Source: Bremerella volcania
GTDB taxonomy: Bacteria > Planctomycetota > Planctomycetia > Pirellulales > Pirellulaceae
Reading direction: 5' to 3'
NCBI RefSeq assembly: GCF_007748115.1
Contig: NZ_CP036289.1
Location: 1,240,001 to 1,304,000 of the forward strand
Length of the DNA stretch: 64,000 nucleotides
The translations under genes and the position numbers were made by a program. How positions within the stretch are numbered: position 1 is the stretch's first letter; the number at the start of each line of letters is the position of its first letter. Below the pieces are notes generated by a model, which was not told the DNA's origin, did not search any database, and saw only the letters and a program-made list of their open reading frames with translations. Shown here piece by piece: positions 29,001-38,158 of the stretch.

Positions 29001-30539
29001 ATGGCTTTGTACGAAGCGTCCGCCACCCAGTTGTTGTCTCAGCTTGAATCAGGCGAAGTCACCTCGGTCGAGGTCACCCAGGCCTGTCTCGATCGAATCC
29101 GCGAGCATGATGGCGCCGTGGGGGCGTTTCTGAAGGTGATGGACGAGAAGGCGCTGGCCAAAGCTGCCGAGGTCGATCGCAAGCGGAAAGCGGGCGAAGA
29201 TCTGGGCCTCTTGGCGGGAGTGCCGGTCGCTGTGAAGGACCTGCTGTGTACCGAAGGGGAAGTCACTACGTGTGCTTCCAAGATGCTCGAGAACTTCGTC
29301 CCGCCGTACAGCAGCACGGTGATCAAGAAGCTGGAAGCGGCCGACGCCGTCATCGTGGGCAAGACCAACATGGACGAGTTCGCCATGGGTGGTTCGACCG
29401 AGAACTCGGCCCTCGGCAAGACACGCAATCCTTGGAACACCGACCTGGTCCCAGGCGGCTCCTCGGGCGGTGCGGCTGCTTGCCTGGCAGCCCAGATGGT
29501 GCCCCTTTCGATCGGTACCGACACGGGTGGTTCGATTCGCCAGCCTGCTTCGTTCTGCGGGGTCGTCGGGCTGAAACCAACCTACGGCCGTGTTAGTCGT
29601 TTTGGTCTCATCGCGTTTGCCAGCAGCCTGGATCAGATTGGCCCGATGGCGCGCACGGCGGAAGACACGGCGCTCTTCCTGGAAGCGATGGCCGGTCACG
29701 ATCCGCAAGATTCGACTTCGGCCAACGTTGCCTGTCCGCTGTTCAGCAAGACGGTCGACCAGCCGCTGGAAGGTTTGCGGATTGGCCTGGTGAAAGAACA
29801 CTTCGGCGAAGGTCTCGACAGTGAAGTCGAGAAGTCCGTGCGAGAGGCCGTAGCCGTTTACGAGAAACTCGGCGCAAAGGTCGTCGACATTTCGTTGCCG
29901 CATAACAAGTACGGCATCGCGACCTACTACATCATTGCCCCGAGTGAGGCATCCAGTAACCTGGCCCGCTTCGATGGTGCCCACTACGGCCATCGCTGTG
30001 ATGAAGCCACGATGCTTGAGGAGCTACAGAAGGAAAAAGAAGCCTTCGAAGCCGCCGGCGATGAACTGGGGTTGAAGCGGATGGATACGCCGCTGATTCG
30101 CATGTATCGTCAGAGCCGGGCCGAAGGGTTCGGTCCCGAAGTGAAGCGGCGAATCATGCTCGGTACCTACACGCTCAGTGCCGGGTACTACGATGCGTTC
30201 TACCTCAAGGCATTGAAGGTTCGTCGTTTAATTCGCGAAGACTACGACAAGGCATTCAAGGCCGTCGACGTGATCGTTGGTCCGACCGCCCCGAACCCAG
30301 CGTTCGCCGCCGGCTCGAAGACCAATGATCCGCTGGCCATGTACCTGGAAGACTTGTACACGGTGACCGCGAACCTGGCTGGCATCCCGGCCATTTCGAT
30401 CCCGTGCGGAATGACCAGCGGCGGCCTCCCGGTCGGTCTGCACATGCAGGCCCCGGCCTTGGAAGAAGACCGCCTATTGCGAGCCGCCTACATGTTCCAA
30501 AAAGAAACCGCCTGGCACGCGAAGACACCGAGTTTGTAA
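29001..30539 (+). CDS. gatA: Asp/Glu-tRNA amidotransferase subunit A
   Basis: 512 aa amidase-signature protein that releases ammonia from glutamine for GatB. Catalytic triad by position: K79 in VAVKDL, S154 in [10 protein letters not shown]178 in [11 protein letters not shown], matching the classical GatA numbering. Cytoplasmic; forms the GatCAB complex with gatC and gatB. Start ATG 29001. The expected next gene gatB starts 557 bp later because a decayed transposase element intervenes. Confidence 0.97.
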   Translation: MALYEASATQLLSQLESGEVTSVEVTQACLDRIREHDGAVGAFLKVMDEKALAKAAEVDRKRKAGEDLGLLAGVPVAVKDLLCTEGEVTTCASKMLENFVPPYSSTVIKKLEAADAVIVGKTNMDEFAMGGSTENSALGKTRNPWNTDLVPGGSSGGAAACLAAQMVPLSIGTDTGGSIRQPASFCGVVGLKPTYGRVSRFGLIAFASSLDQIGPMARTAEDTALFLEAMAGHDPQDSTSANVACPLFSKTVDQPLEGLRIGLVKEHFGEGLDSEVEKSVREAVAVYEKLGAKVVDISLPHNKYGIATYYIIAPSEASSNLARFDGAHYGHRCDEATMLEELQKEKEAFEAAGDELGLKRMDTPLIRMYRQSRAEGFGPEVKRRIMLGTYTLSAGYYDAFYLKALKVRRLIREDYDKAFKAVDVIVGPTAPNPAFAAGSKTNDPLAMYLEDLYTVTANLAGIPAISIPCGMTSGGLPVGLHMQAPALEEDRLLRAAYMFQKETAWHAKTPSL

Positions 30540-30590
30540 GACGCAGATAAGCGAATCCTAGTCTCCAAGCATAGGCAGTTCCGTATTCCG

Positions 30591-30679
30591 AAGCCCCGAA
30601 GGGGCGTCAGATAATAGCCAGGGGCGTAAGCCCCTGGAAAGGTGACAAAACAAACGAAAGCCCCAACGGGGCGACAGAA
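30591..30679. repeat. Repeat family B, left arm
   Basis: Palindrome GCCCCGAAGGGGC, TCAGATAATAGC, CAGGGGCGTAAGCCCCTG and GCCCCAACGGGGC with CGACAG. It is the mirror of the right arm at 30890-30977. Confidence 0.85.
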
Positions 30680-30697
30680 ACGTGGAGAGGTAGCGCA

Positions 30698-30883
30698 GTG
30701 CCACAATCATTCGCAAGTCTCTACGTTCATTTGATTTTTAGCACGAAGAATCGCGAATCGTGGATTGACGACCAGTGGTCACCGAGATTGGACCGAGATT
30801 GGACACGATCATTCCAAGAGGAATTCGTCGCGTTCCTTACCAAGCACAACGTTGAATTTGATCCTAGGTACGTGTTCGATTAG
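30698..30883 (+). pseudogene. Internally deleted REP-associated (IS200-like) transposase
   Basis: 61 codons from GTG 30698. The first ~31 residues, MPQSFASLYVHLIFSTKNRE, match the N-terminus of RAYT/Y1 transposases; the last ~25, SFQEEFVAFLTKHNVEFDPRY, match their C-terminus (full-length members run about 150 residues). Roughly 85-90 residues with the HUH motif and the catalytic Tyr are missing, so the product should be inactive. The frame is still open across the join, where an 11-bp unit ACCGAGATTGG is repeated twice (30780-30801), a likely deletion scar. It could be a fixed short peptide, but decay is simpler. Confidence 0.85.
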
Positions 30884-30889
30884 GAATGA

Positions 30890-30977
30890 TTCTGCCGCCC
30901 CGTTGGGGCTTGCGAATCGACATGCTACATACCAGGGGCTTACGCCCCTGGCTATTATCTGTCGTCCCTTCGGGACT
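30890..30977. repeat. Repeat family B, right arm
   Basis: GCCCCGTTGGGGC, then CAGGGGCTTACGCCCCTG, GCTATTATCTGTC and GTCCCTTCGGGAC. Mirror of the left arm at 30591-30679 with small differences in the outer stem. Confidence 0.85.
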
Positions 30978-31096
30978 AAGAATTTACATTTTTGATTGGG
31001 CCATGTGCCCTCGGTTGGAACTTTGAAATCCGACAGGGACATAGGAAGGACTGGGTTTGCTTGACGAACCCATGAATTGACCGACCAGGAAAAGTC

Positions 31097-32569
31097 ATGA
31101 GCGACGATTACGAGATCATTATCGGGCTGGAAGTTCACGTGCAGTTGGCGACCAAGACGAAGTTGTTTTGCCGCTGTAGTACGAAGTTTGGGGCTTCGCC
31201 CAATACGCAGACTTGTCCCGTTTGTCTGGGGATGCCAGGTTCGCTTCCGGTGATGAACCGCGAGGCGTTTCAGCTGGGGTTGAAGACGGCCTGTGCGCTG
31301 AATCTGAACGTCCCTCGCTTCACCAAGTGGGACCGTAAGAACTATTACTACCCCGACCTTCCCAAGGGATACCAGATCAGCCAGTTTGATCTGCCGATGT
31401 CGGAAGATGGTTACCTGTGGATCAGCGATCCGAAAGAACAGTTCGAGGCCAAGAAGGTCGGCATCATCCGCGCTCACCTGGAGGAAGATGCTGGCAAGTC
31501 GATGCACGACGAAGCCGCCGGTAAGGCCGATACGCGAATCGACCTGAACCGAACCGGCACGCCGCTGTTGGAGATCGTAAGCCAGCCGGACATGCGTTCG
31601 CCGCTGGAGGCGAAGGCCTACCTGAACGAGCTGAAGCTGATTCTGACCTACCTCGGCGTTTCTGACTGCAACATGCAGGAAGGAAGCCTTCGCGTCGATG
31701 CGAACGTCAACTTGCACATCAAGTCGGACGATCCGCACAAGATCGCGACGCCAATCGTCGAGATCAAGAATATGAACAGCTTCCGCGCCGTCGAGCGGGC
31801 CCTCGCTTACGAGGCAACCCGGCAATACGACGAATGGCAGGAAACGGGCAAGACGATCAAGGATGCCCCCAAGACCACCCGTGGTTGGGACGATCAGGCC
31901 CAGGTCACGCGGCCGCAGCGCGAGAAGGAAGATTCGAGTGACTATCGCTACTTCCCTGATCCTGACCTCGCCCCGGTGGTTACCACCGAGGAAGAAGTCG
32001 AAGCCATCCAGCAGGCGCTGTGCGAGTTGCCGATGGCCATTCGCGAGCGGCTTCACGACGGCTACGGCATTCCGGCCTACGATGCCGACGTGATCGTCAA
32101 TCAGGGGATCGTGGCCGTGAAGTACTTCGAGGACCTGGCCCTCAAGACCGGCGACGCCAAGATGTCCAGCAACTGGGTCCAGCAGGACGTGCTGCGAGTG
32201 CTGAAGGAACGTGATCTCGAGTTCGATCAATTCCCGATCACGGTCGAGCGGCTCTCAGGCTTGCTGAAGGCGATCATGAACAAAGAGATCGACACGACCC
32301 GGGCCAAGGACGTCTTTACCCAGATGCTCGACAGCGACAAAGACGCTCAAGCAATCATGAAGGAAATGGGCATCGAGAAGGTCGACGATTCGGAACTCGA
32401 CAACCTCGTCAAGGAAATCCTGGAAGCCAATCCCAAGGCGGTCGAAGACCTGAAGAACGGCGTGCAGAAGGCGGTCGGCGCGCTCATCGGTCAGGCCAAA
32501 AAGAAGAACCCCAACATCGACCCCGGCACCTTCCGTGCGAAGTGCCTGGAGTTGGTGAAGCATATGTAG
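31097..32569 (+). CDS. gatB: Asp/Glu-tRNA amidotransferase subunit B
   Basis: 490 aa; transfers ammonia to misacylated tRNA after kinase activation. IIGLEVHVQLATKTKLFCRC start, zinc-binding CRC...CPVCLGMPG, GRTGTPLLEIVS-type DLNRTGTPLLEIVSQPD and EIKNMNSFRAVERAL; C-terminal YqeY-like helical tail VDDSELDNLVKEILE. Cytoplasmic; partner of gatC and gatA upstream. Start ATG 31097. No promoter is visible in the element, so read-through or a promoter inside it must serve expression. Confidence 0.97.
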   Translation: MSDDYEIIIGLEVHVQLATKTKLFCRCSTKFGASPNTQTCPVCLGMPGSLPVMNREAFQLGLKTACALNLNVPRFTKWDRKNYYYPDLPKGYQISQFDLPMSEDGYLWISDPKEQFEAKKVGIIRAHLEEDAGKSMHDEAAGKADTRIDLNRTGTPLLEIVSQPDMRSPLEAKAYLNELKLILTYLGVSDCNMQEGSLRVDANVNLHIKSDDPHKIATPIVEIKNMNSFRAVERALAYEATRQYDEWQETGKTIKDAPKTTRGWDDQAQVTRPQREKEDSSDYRYFPDPDLAPVVTTEEEVEAIQQALCELPMAIRERLHDGYGIPAYDADVIVNQGIVAVKYFEDLALKTGDAKMSSNWVQQDVLRVLKERDLEFDQFPITVERLSGLLKAIMNKEIDTTRAKDVFTQMLDSDKDAQAIMKEMGIEKVDDSELDNLVKEILEANPKAVEDLKNGVQKAVGALIGQAKKKNPNIDPGTFRAKCLELVKHM

Positions 32570-32609
32570 TACTTGGCCCCAGACGTTCCGATTCGTTTCA
32601 GGCTGCATC

Positions 32610-33425
32610 ATGTTCATTCCTGGCGGAATCATCGCTCTTACCACCGACTTTCAAACGGACTCGTTCTATGTCGCTGAAATGAAAGTCGCGGCGCATCAAA
32701 TTGCTCGCGAGGCGTTGATTGTGGACGTCACGCATGCCATCGCGCCGCAAGACGTGAAGCAGGCCAGTTGGATATTGCTTCGCGCCTTAGAGGCGTTTCC
32801 GGAGGGAACGGTGCATGTTTGCGTGGTCGATCCCGGAGTGGGTACCGATCGCAAGATTCTTGCCGCGATCATTCATGGCCAGGCAGTCATTGGTCCTGAC
32901 AATGGGTTGTTTGACGTCATCGCGTCCCGGTACCACGTCGCGGCGATCATCGAACTGAACAATGAAGTCTATTTCGGCCCGCGTCGATCCCACACGTTCC
33001 ACGGCCGCGACATCATGGCCCCGATGGCCGCTCACCTGGTACGGGGAATACCTCTGGAAAGTCTCGGTGACTCCCTTCACCGGCCGTTGGTTACACAGGA
33101 AACGAAAGCCAAGATTTTTGCCAAGAGGCAAGAGAACGAGATTCACGGGCAGTTCATCTACGCCGATTCGTTCGGTAACTGCGTGACGAATATCTTTGAA
33201 GATGATATCCCCGATGATTGGGATCGCAGGCGCTTGAGAGTTGAGTCAGGTTCGCATGCGGTGGACGGAATCGTCTCGACCTATGGTGAACGTGAGGTGG
33301 GAGCTTCCGCGGCCTTGGTCGGCTCTTCCGGGCAACTTGAGTGGGCCGTTGTTCAGGGAAGTGCCGCCCAAAAGTATGGGTTTGAGGCGGGCATTGCGGT
33401 TAAGATCGTGCGTGAAAACGCCTGA
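32610..33425 (+). CDS. SAM hydroxide adenosyltransferase (DUF62 family)
   Basis: 271 aa. TTDFQTDSFYVAEMK N-terminus, VDVTHAIAPQDVKQASW, VHVCVVDPGVGT, GPDNGLFDV and the FHGRDIMAP block define the family; members split S-adenosylmethionine to adenosine and methionine. The C-terminal ~70 residues (VSTYGEREVGASAALVGSS, GSAAQKYGF) are the second beta-barrel domain that supplies half of the SAM pocket in the trimer. Cytoplasmic. A separate small gene for just this second domain follows at 33536. Confidence 0.88.
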   Translation: MFIPGGIIALTTDFQTDSFYVAEMKVAAHQIAREALIVDVTHAIAPQDVKQASWILLRALEAFPEGTVHVCVVDPGVGTDRKILAAIIHGQAVIGPDNGLFDVIASRYHVAAIIELNNEVYFGPRRSHTFHGRDIMAPMAAHLVRGIPLESLGDSLHRPLVTQETKAKIFAKRQENEIHGQFIYADSFGNCVTNIFEDDIPDDWDRRRLRVESGSHAVDGIVSTYGEREVGASAALVGSSGQLEWAVVQGSAAQKYGFEAGIAVKIVRENA

Positions 33426-33535
33426 TTGGATGGTTATCTGCCCTTAGAAATCGCAAGATGCTTGGCGAAAAGGGCTAAGATAGCTAGAATCGCTCGCAAG
33501 ATTCCTTCTCTTCCCAACACCAGGAATATGTCAAC

Positions 33536-33823
33536 GTGCCGAGTCGTATCTCCGGAAAAGTCGTATCCATCTCGGAAACGGGAGACGCCATCACCGACTT
33601 GGCTCACGAGCAATTGGCGGATATCCCGCAAGATGATCGGACTTCCATCGAGTGCGGAGGGCATACGACCCTGGGCATTTATCCACTGGATCATGACCAG
33701 CCTGAGTTGACGTACGTGGCGATCCTGGGCAAGAGTGGTCGCTTGGAACTGTCGCTCATTGGTGACAGTGCCGCGAAGTTCCTGGGACTCAAAGTGAACG
33801 ACGAAGTCACCATCAAGTGGTAG
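33536..33823 (+). CDS. Free-standing DUF62 C-terminal-domain-like protein
   Basis: 95 aa from GTG 33536 with AGGA ~10 nt upstream. It aligns by pattern with the second domain of the neighbouring SAM hydrolase: ELTYVAILGKSGRLELSLIG and DSAAKFLGLKVNDEVTIKW match STYGEREVG, LVGSSGQLEWAVVQG and SAAQKYGFEAGIAVKIV. No signal peptide. Likely a truncated duplicate retained beside the full protein; it could modulate the trimer, but that is only a guess. An alternative frame ATG at 33528 is out of phase. Confidence 0.65.
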   Translation: MPSRISGKVVSISETGDAITDLAHEQLADIPQDDRTSIECGGHTTLGIYPLDHDQPELTYVAILGKSGRLELSLIGDSAAKFLGLKVNDEVTIKW

Positions 33824-33875
33824 TCAGGTCAAATCGTCCGGTGCGTCCTTTCTCAAGCGGCAAAGAGTTCTTCGT

Positions 33876-35324
33876 ATGACGCACAACCCTTACGAGCCGC
33901 CTGAGTCACACGGTACGTCGGGCTCAGTCACACCAAGCGAGCTTGTCGGGTCTGACGATCAGCCGCGAAAGTTTGGTTTCTGGGCGGCTTACTTTTTGGT
34001 CGTCGCCAGCATGGTTGGGGCAGGCATTCTCACCTCGTCTGGGTTCACACTTCACGACACGGCCAACCCTGCCGGGCTGATGGTGATCTGGATCCTGGGT
34101 GGGATTCTCGCCTTGTGCGGAACGGTTACGATCGCCGAGTTGGCGACCATGCTGCCCCGAGCAGGCAGTGACTACCTTTTCGTGCGCGAAGCATTTGGCC
34201 GCGAGGCAGGGATCGTCGTGGGGTGGGCCACGTTCGTTTTAGGTTTCGCTGCGCCAACGGCTGTCGTGGCACGGTTGTCGGCGAATTACCTTTCGATTCC
34301 CATAACCGAGAATTTTGACGTCGGACTGGCGGGACCTTACCTGGAACCAGCCCTGGCTACGCTATTTGTCCTCATCTTGATGACGATCCACTGCCTCGGC
34401 CACCGAGAGAGCAGTGGCCTGCAGGTTCTGTCGACGCTCGTGAAGATAACGCTGCTGATTGGCTTGGTCGTCATCGGCTTGAGTTTCGGCCAGGGGGATT
34501 GGAGCCACTTTGCCGCAAGCCATGTGCCTGATTCCCACGAGTTCTTCACGCTTGGGATCGGTTTGATTTACGTCAGCTACGCTTACACGGGCTGGAACGC
34601 GGCGGCCTATGTTGCCGGCGAAGTCCGTGATCCGGAACGCCTATTACCGCGGAGCTTGATCGCCGGGTGTGCGTCGGTGATGGGGCTGTATCTACTGGTG
34701 AACCTGACGTATGTGTTTGCCCTGGATCCTCAGGAAATGACGCAGTTGAGTATTCCCGAGGTCATTCCTGTCGCTCAACTGGCGGCCAAGCAGCTCTTTG
34801 GTAGCCAGGTCGCCGGCGTGGTTTCGATTTTACTGGGTCTGGGGATGCTGGCTTCGGTGAGTGCTTACATGCTTTCCGGACCGCGCATCGCGTATGCAAT
34901 GGCAAGTGATGGTGCGTTTCCTCGATTCGCCGCCAAGCTGCACGACCGTCGCCAGACCCCCATCGCCGCGATCATCGTGCAGGGGGGAATCGCAATCGGA
35001 ATGGTTTGGTCCGGTCCCTTCTTAGATATCCTCAACTATACGGCGATCGGCCTGGCGGTGATTTCGGGACTGGTAGTCGCGAGCATCTTTCCGCTACGAA
35101 ATCGCGAGGATTTGCCGCACCCCTATCGCCTGCCCCTTTATCCACTGCCACCCATTTTGTACCTGGCATTGATGGGATGGGTCGTAGCGTCCGGATTGAT
35201 GCAAGACGTGCAAGGACTTCAGCTTGACGAGCCGAGGCTTCCGACCACAACATTCAGCTTGCTTACGATCCTGCTGGGATTGCCGGTGGCTTACTTTTTA
35301 GCTCGACGTAGCACGCCGCTCTAG
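33876..35324 (+). CDS. APC-family amino acid permease
   Basis: 482 aa, about 12 membrane helices. N-terminus MTHNPYEPPESHG contains the NPYxPP motif seen in many planctomycete membrane proteins. Then VASMVGAGILTSSGF, the first-helix glycine-rich unwinding of APC transporters, and TAELATMLPRAGSDYLFVREAFG-like block. Imports an amino acid or amine; the substrate is not evident. Inner membrane. Its end overlaps the convergent sensor kinase by 4 bp. Confidence 0.87.
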   Translation: MTHNPYEPPESHGTSGSVTPSELVGSDDQPRKFGFWAAYFLVVASMVGAGILTSSGFTLHDTANPAGLMVIWILGGILALCGTVTIAELATMLPRAGSDYLFVREAFGREAGIVVGWATFVLGFAAPTAVVARLSANYLSIPITENFDVGLAGPYLEPALATLFVLILMTIHCLGHRESSGLQVLSTLVKITLLIGLVVIGLSFGQGDWSHFAASHVPDSHEFFTLGIGLIYVSYAYTGWNAAAYVAGEVRDPERLLPRSLIAGCASVMGLYLLVNLTYVFALDPQEMTQLSIPEVIPVAQLAAKQLFGSQVAGVVSILLGLGMLASVSAYMLSGPRIAYAMASDGAFPRFAAKLHDRRQTPIAAIIVQGGIAIGMVWSGPFLDILNYTAIGLAVISGLVVASIFPLRNREDLPHPYRLPLYPLPPILYLALMGWVVASGLMQDVQGLQLDEPRLPTTTFSLLTILLGLPVAYFLARRSTPL

Positions 35325-37264
35325 ACGGCTGCCGCCTCGGCGTGGAAGCGGATCAGCTCGATCAGCTTCGCGCGATCGACCGGCTTGGTCGTGTAGTCGG
35401 TACAGCCTGCTTCAATGCAGCGATTGCGATCTTCGGCCATCGCATGAGCCGTCAAGGCGATGATCGGACCGTTGTAACCGTCGGATCGCAGCTTCGTCGA
35501 GGCTGCGTAGCCGTCCATGATCGGCATCTGCATGTCCATGAGGATGACGTCGAACGGCCTGCCTGACGCGGTAGCAGCGTTAGCTTTCAGGTAGCCAAGT
35601 TCGCCATTCTCGGCCATATCGACTTCGGCTCCAGCTTTTTTCAGCAGGAACGAGATTAAACGCTGGTTATCGGGGCCATCTTCGACCAGCAGAATCTTCA
35701 GGTCACGCAAAGCGTTTTTCGTATCGGTAGGCTTGCTTTTTTCCTCGTCTGGAGCCGACATTGCTGCATCCGGCTCTTGGAAAGTCACGTTATGCAGTGG
35801 GCCTGGATCAATCACAAGCCGGAAGGTCGTACCGGCATGCGATGTATCGAGGATCGTCAGGTCACCGCCCAGGAGACCAGCGAATCGCTTGCTGATGGTG
35901 AGCCCCAGTCCCGTTCCGCCGAATCGACGCGACATGGATCCGTCCGCTTGCGTGAACGGTTGGAACAACTTGTCCCGCATTTCTTCCGAGATACCGATCC
36001 CGGTATCGGTCACATCGATCTGGATTCTGCGGTTGGGTGCCTTACCGACCAGCGAGACTTTCAGGCTCACGCTACCTTCGTGGGTGAATTTGATCGCATT
36101 GCTCAGCAGATTCATCAGGATCTGCCGCAATCGTGTCGGGTCGGTCAGGATCATTTCGGGAATGGGACCGCTATACTCGACTTGGATGTTCAGCTTCTTC
36201 TCTTCCGCACGCACTTGCATCAGCTGGCGAATGTCAGCGATCAGACGGTGCAGCGAGCATGGTAGATTTTCAACTTGGAACTTGCCGGCCTCGATTTTGG
36301 AAAAGTCCAGCAAATCGTTGATGAGCGAAATCAAGTGCGAGCCATTGCGGCGAATCGTCTGGATGGCCTCGATTCGTTCGACGGGTGCCTTGTAGATGTC
36401 ACCGGTTTCTAACAGGACGTCGGCAAACCCAAGGATCGCCGTCAGCGGAGTACGGATTTCATGGCTCATGTTGGCCAGAAACGCACTCTTGGCACGGTTT
36501 GCGCCCTCGCTGGCTTCGATGGCCTTGCGCAGCTCATTTGTCTGCTGTTCGAGACGTTCGTGCGACTCTTGCAGGACCAGGCGTTGCAGTTCAATCTCGC
36601 GCGTTCGCTCGGTCACCTCTCGCTCGACTTCGGCCTGCATTTTCTCCATTTCGGCGCGGCGGTTGGCGATGACCGTCATCTCGCGGCAGCTGATCCAGGT
36701 CGAGTAAATCAGGAAGACATCCTCGAAGACCACCCAGCCAACATGTTCCAGTGACCGCTGCCATCCAGATATCGAGATGCCGTAGAGCGACTCAGGCCAC
36801 AGTAAACCGCGTGCCACGTGATCCACGGCCACAACGAGGGAAGCGGTCACCAGGACTTTCCAGTCGCGATAGAACGCCAGGAAAGCCAACGAGCCGAAGA
36901 CATGGAAGTGGGCTTCGACGCGACCGCCCATCAGATGAATCAAAAGCGCTGAAGCCAATGCCTGGCCGACGGCAATGGTTTGCCGCGTAATGGCCCGACC
37001 GGGATAGTAATTCGCCAATAGGATTGGCAAGCTGCAAATCAGTCCACCAATGACCAACGCGGACCAGATGTGAGGATGAACGTGTTGCGTCCGACCCGCC
37101 CAGGAGTATGGCGAGACCCAAAGGGCGATCCCAATTCCGGCAAGCCACTGGAAAAACATGAGCCACGCGAACATGTGGTCCGTGCGACGATAGATCGAAT
37201 CGCGATGTTCGTCTAACAGTTCGCAGGCTCGGTCATTGATGGGGCGATCTTCACTCAGCGACAT
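35321..37264 (-). CDS. Membrane-bound hybrid histidine kinase with receiver
   Basis: 647 aa. About six membrane helices (residues ~30-195) contain a conserved block RVEAHFHVFGSLAFLAFYRD with paired histidines; a charged coiled coil (~200-250) leads to HisKA with H268 in SHEIRTPL, HATPase N and G boxes, and a C-terminal receiver with D577 in DVILMDMQMP. Sensor and receiver are in one chain. Ligand of the membrane block is unknown; the histidines could bind a metal or haem. Its start overlaps the RedB-like gene by 14 bp, implying a two-gene signalling unit. Confidence 0.9.
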   Translation of the reverse strand: MSLSEDRPINDRACELLDEHRDSIYRRTDHMFAWLMFFQWLAGIGIALWVSPYSWAGRTQHVHPHIWSALVIGGLICSLPILLANYYPGRAITRQTIAVGQALASALLIHLMGGRVEAHFHVFGSLAFLAFYRDWKVLVTASLVVAVDHVARGLLWPESLYGISISGWQRSLEHVGWVVFEDVFLIYSTWISCREMTVIANRRAEMEKMQAEVEREVTERTREIELQRLVLQESHERLEQQTNELRKAIEASEGANRAKSAFLANMSHEIRTPLTAILGFADVLLETGDIYKAPVERIEAIQTIRRNGSHLISLINDLLDFSKIEAGKFQVENLPCSLHRLIADIRQLMQVRAEEKKLNIQVEYSGPIPEMILTDPTRLRQILMNLLSNAIKFTHEGSVSLKVSLVGKAPNRRIQIDVTDTGIGISEEMRDKLFQPFTQADGSMSRRFGGTGLGLTISKRFAGLLGGDLTILDTSHAGTTFRLVIDPGPLHNVTFQEPDAAMSAPDEEKSKPTDTKNALRDLKILLVEDGPDNQRLISFLLKKAGAEVDMAENGELGYLKANAATASGRPFDVILMDMQMPIMDGYAASTKLRSDGYNGPIIALTAHAMAEDRNRCIEAGCTDYTTKPVDRAKLIELIRFHAEAAAV

Positions 37265-37934
37265 GTTCGGAACCTCGACTATTGATCGCTAGTTCGTTTG
37301 GCGAATCGATTATCGGGCAGCCGAAAACATTGGTTTTTTCGCAGCTTACTTCCCCATTGAGAACATATTGGACAATCGAGTTGCGGCCGAGGTTTTCCCC
37401 TTCGTGTCCGCGAGCTGGCGTAATTCCGCCACTGAAGACTCTTCGCCCGTCCCTGGAATAAAGAAGAGAATGGCCGGAGGTCAGCGCACCAAACATGTTA
37501 GCGAGTTGCCCATCGATGTCGTTGGTGATTTTTACGTGAGGTATTTCCAGCGCCTGACGAACCTTGCTGGTATCTTCCCATTGCAGGCCAATCGGGGAGT
37601 AGAAGACTATGTGAGTATTCAGGAGAGTACCGCAAGCCGATTGGATGCGGGTCAATTCGTTGAGTGTCGCGACCGAGCAAGGGCACTGAGGATGAATGAA
37701 GACCAGGAGGTTAGGCCGCTGCGTATCGAGCTTGATGGAGTCATTGGCAGGCCACACCAGCGCATGGTCGCTTCTTTCGCCGGGCAGGTTGTGATAAGCC
37801 AACAGCGTCGTGAAAGCCCCTGCAATCAGAATCACCCAAATGCTGACAACTGCGGAAAGAATAGATCGGCCAGGACGCGATACTACGCCAGGTTCGATGT
37901 CTTCCTTCGTTGCTTGATGCAAGTTGCCATACAT
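37251..37934 (-). CDS. RedB-like membrane-anchored thioredoxin-fold protein
   Basis: 227 aa with one N-terminal membrane segment (SILSAVVSIWVILIAGAF) after a basic N-terminus, then a thioredoxin-like domain: LLVFIHPQCPCSVATLNELTR, with CPCS as the redox pair (a CxC rather than CxxC spacing). GVTP-type loop GGITPARGHEGEN follows. Periplasmic facing is expected. It overlaps the sensor kinase start, so it may report redox state to that kinase. Resemblance to RedB proteins is by motif only. Confidence 0.65.
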   Translation of the reverse strand: MYGNLHQATKEDIEPGVVSRPGRSILSAVVSIWVILIAGAFTTLLAYHNLPGERSDHALVWPANDSIKLDTQRPNLLVFIHPQCPCSVATLNELTRIQSACGTLLNTHIVFYSPIGLQWEDTSKVRQALEIPHVKITNDIDGQLANMFGALTSGHSLLYSRDGRRVFSGGITPARGHEGENLGRNSIVQYVLNGEVSCEKTNVFGCPIIDSPNELAINSRGSEHVAE

Positions 37935-38158
37935 GAGAAAAAATTCCGATCAACACGGTTCCCCGGACGGATTCCAACGTTTTCCGGTCTGAGCCAAAGC
38001 TTAGGTCAGAGGGAAACGCGGCGGGCGATTCCGAATTGATGATGAGGCTAACCGTCGATAAGTTCTAACGGTTTTAACGATTGCGCCTCTTACTCTAGCT
38101 TGGTGCGATCCCAGGCGAACCTCTGGAGAGCGAGCCTCTAAAGTAGGGGGCGAATGCC

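Larger units (their letters stand above)
30591..30977. mobile_element. RAYT-type REP element, decayed, between gatA and gatB
   Basis: Inverted copies of repeat family B flank an internally deleted transposase. Left arm 30591-30679 and right arm 30890-30977 are reverse complements in order: GCCCC/GGGGC palindrome, ATAATAG, CAGGGGCGTAAGCCCCTG, then GCCCCAACGGGGC. This is the layout of REP-associated tyrosine transposases and their palindromes. The transposase is too short to act, so the element is probably immobile. Confidence 0.8.
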
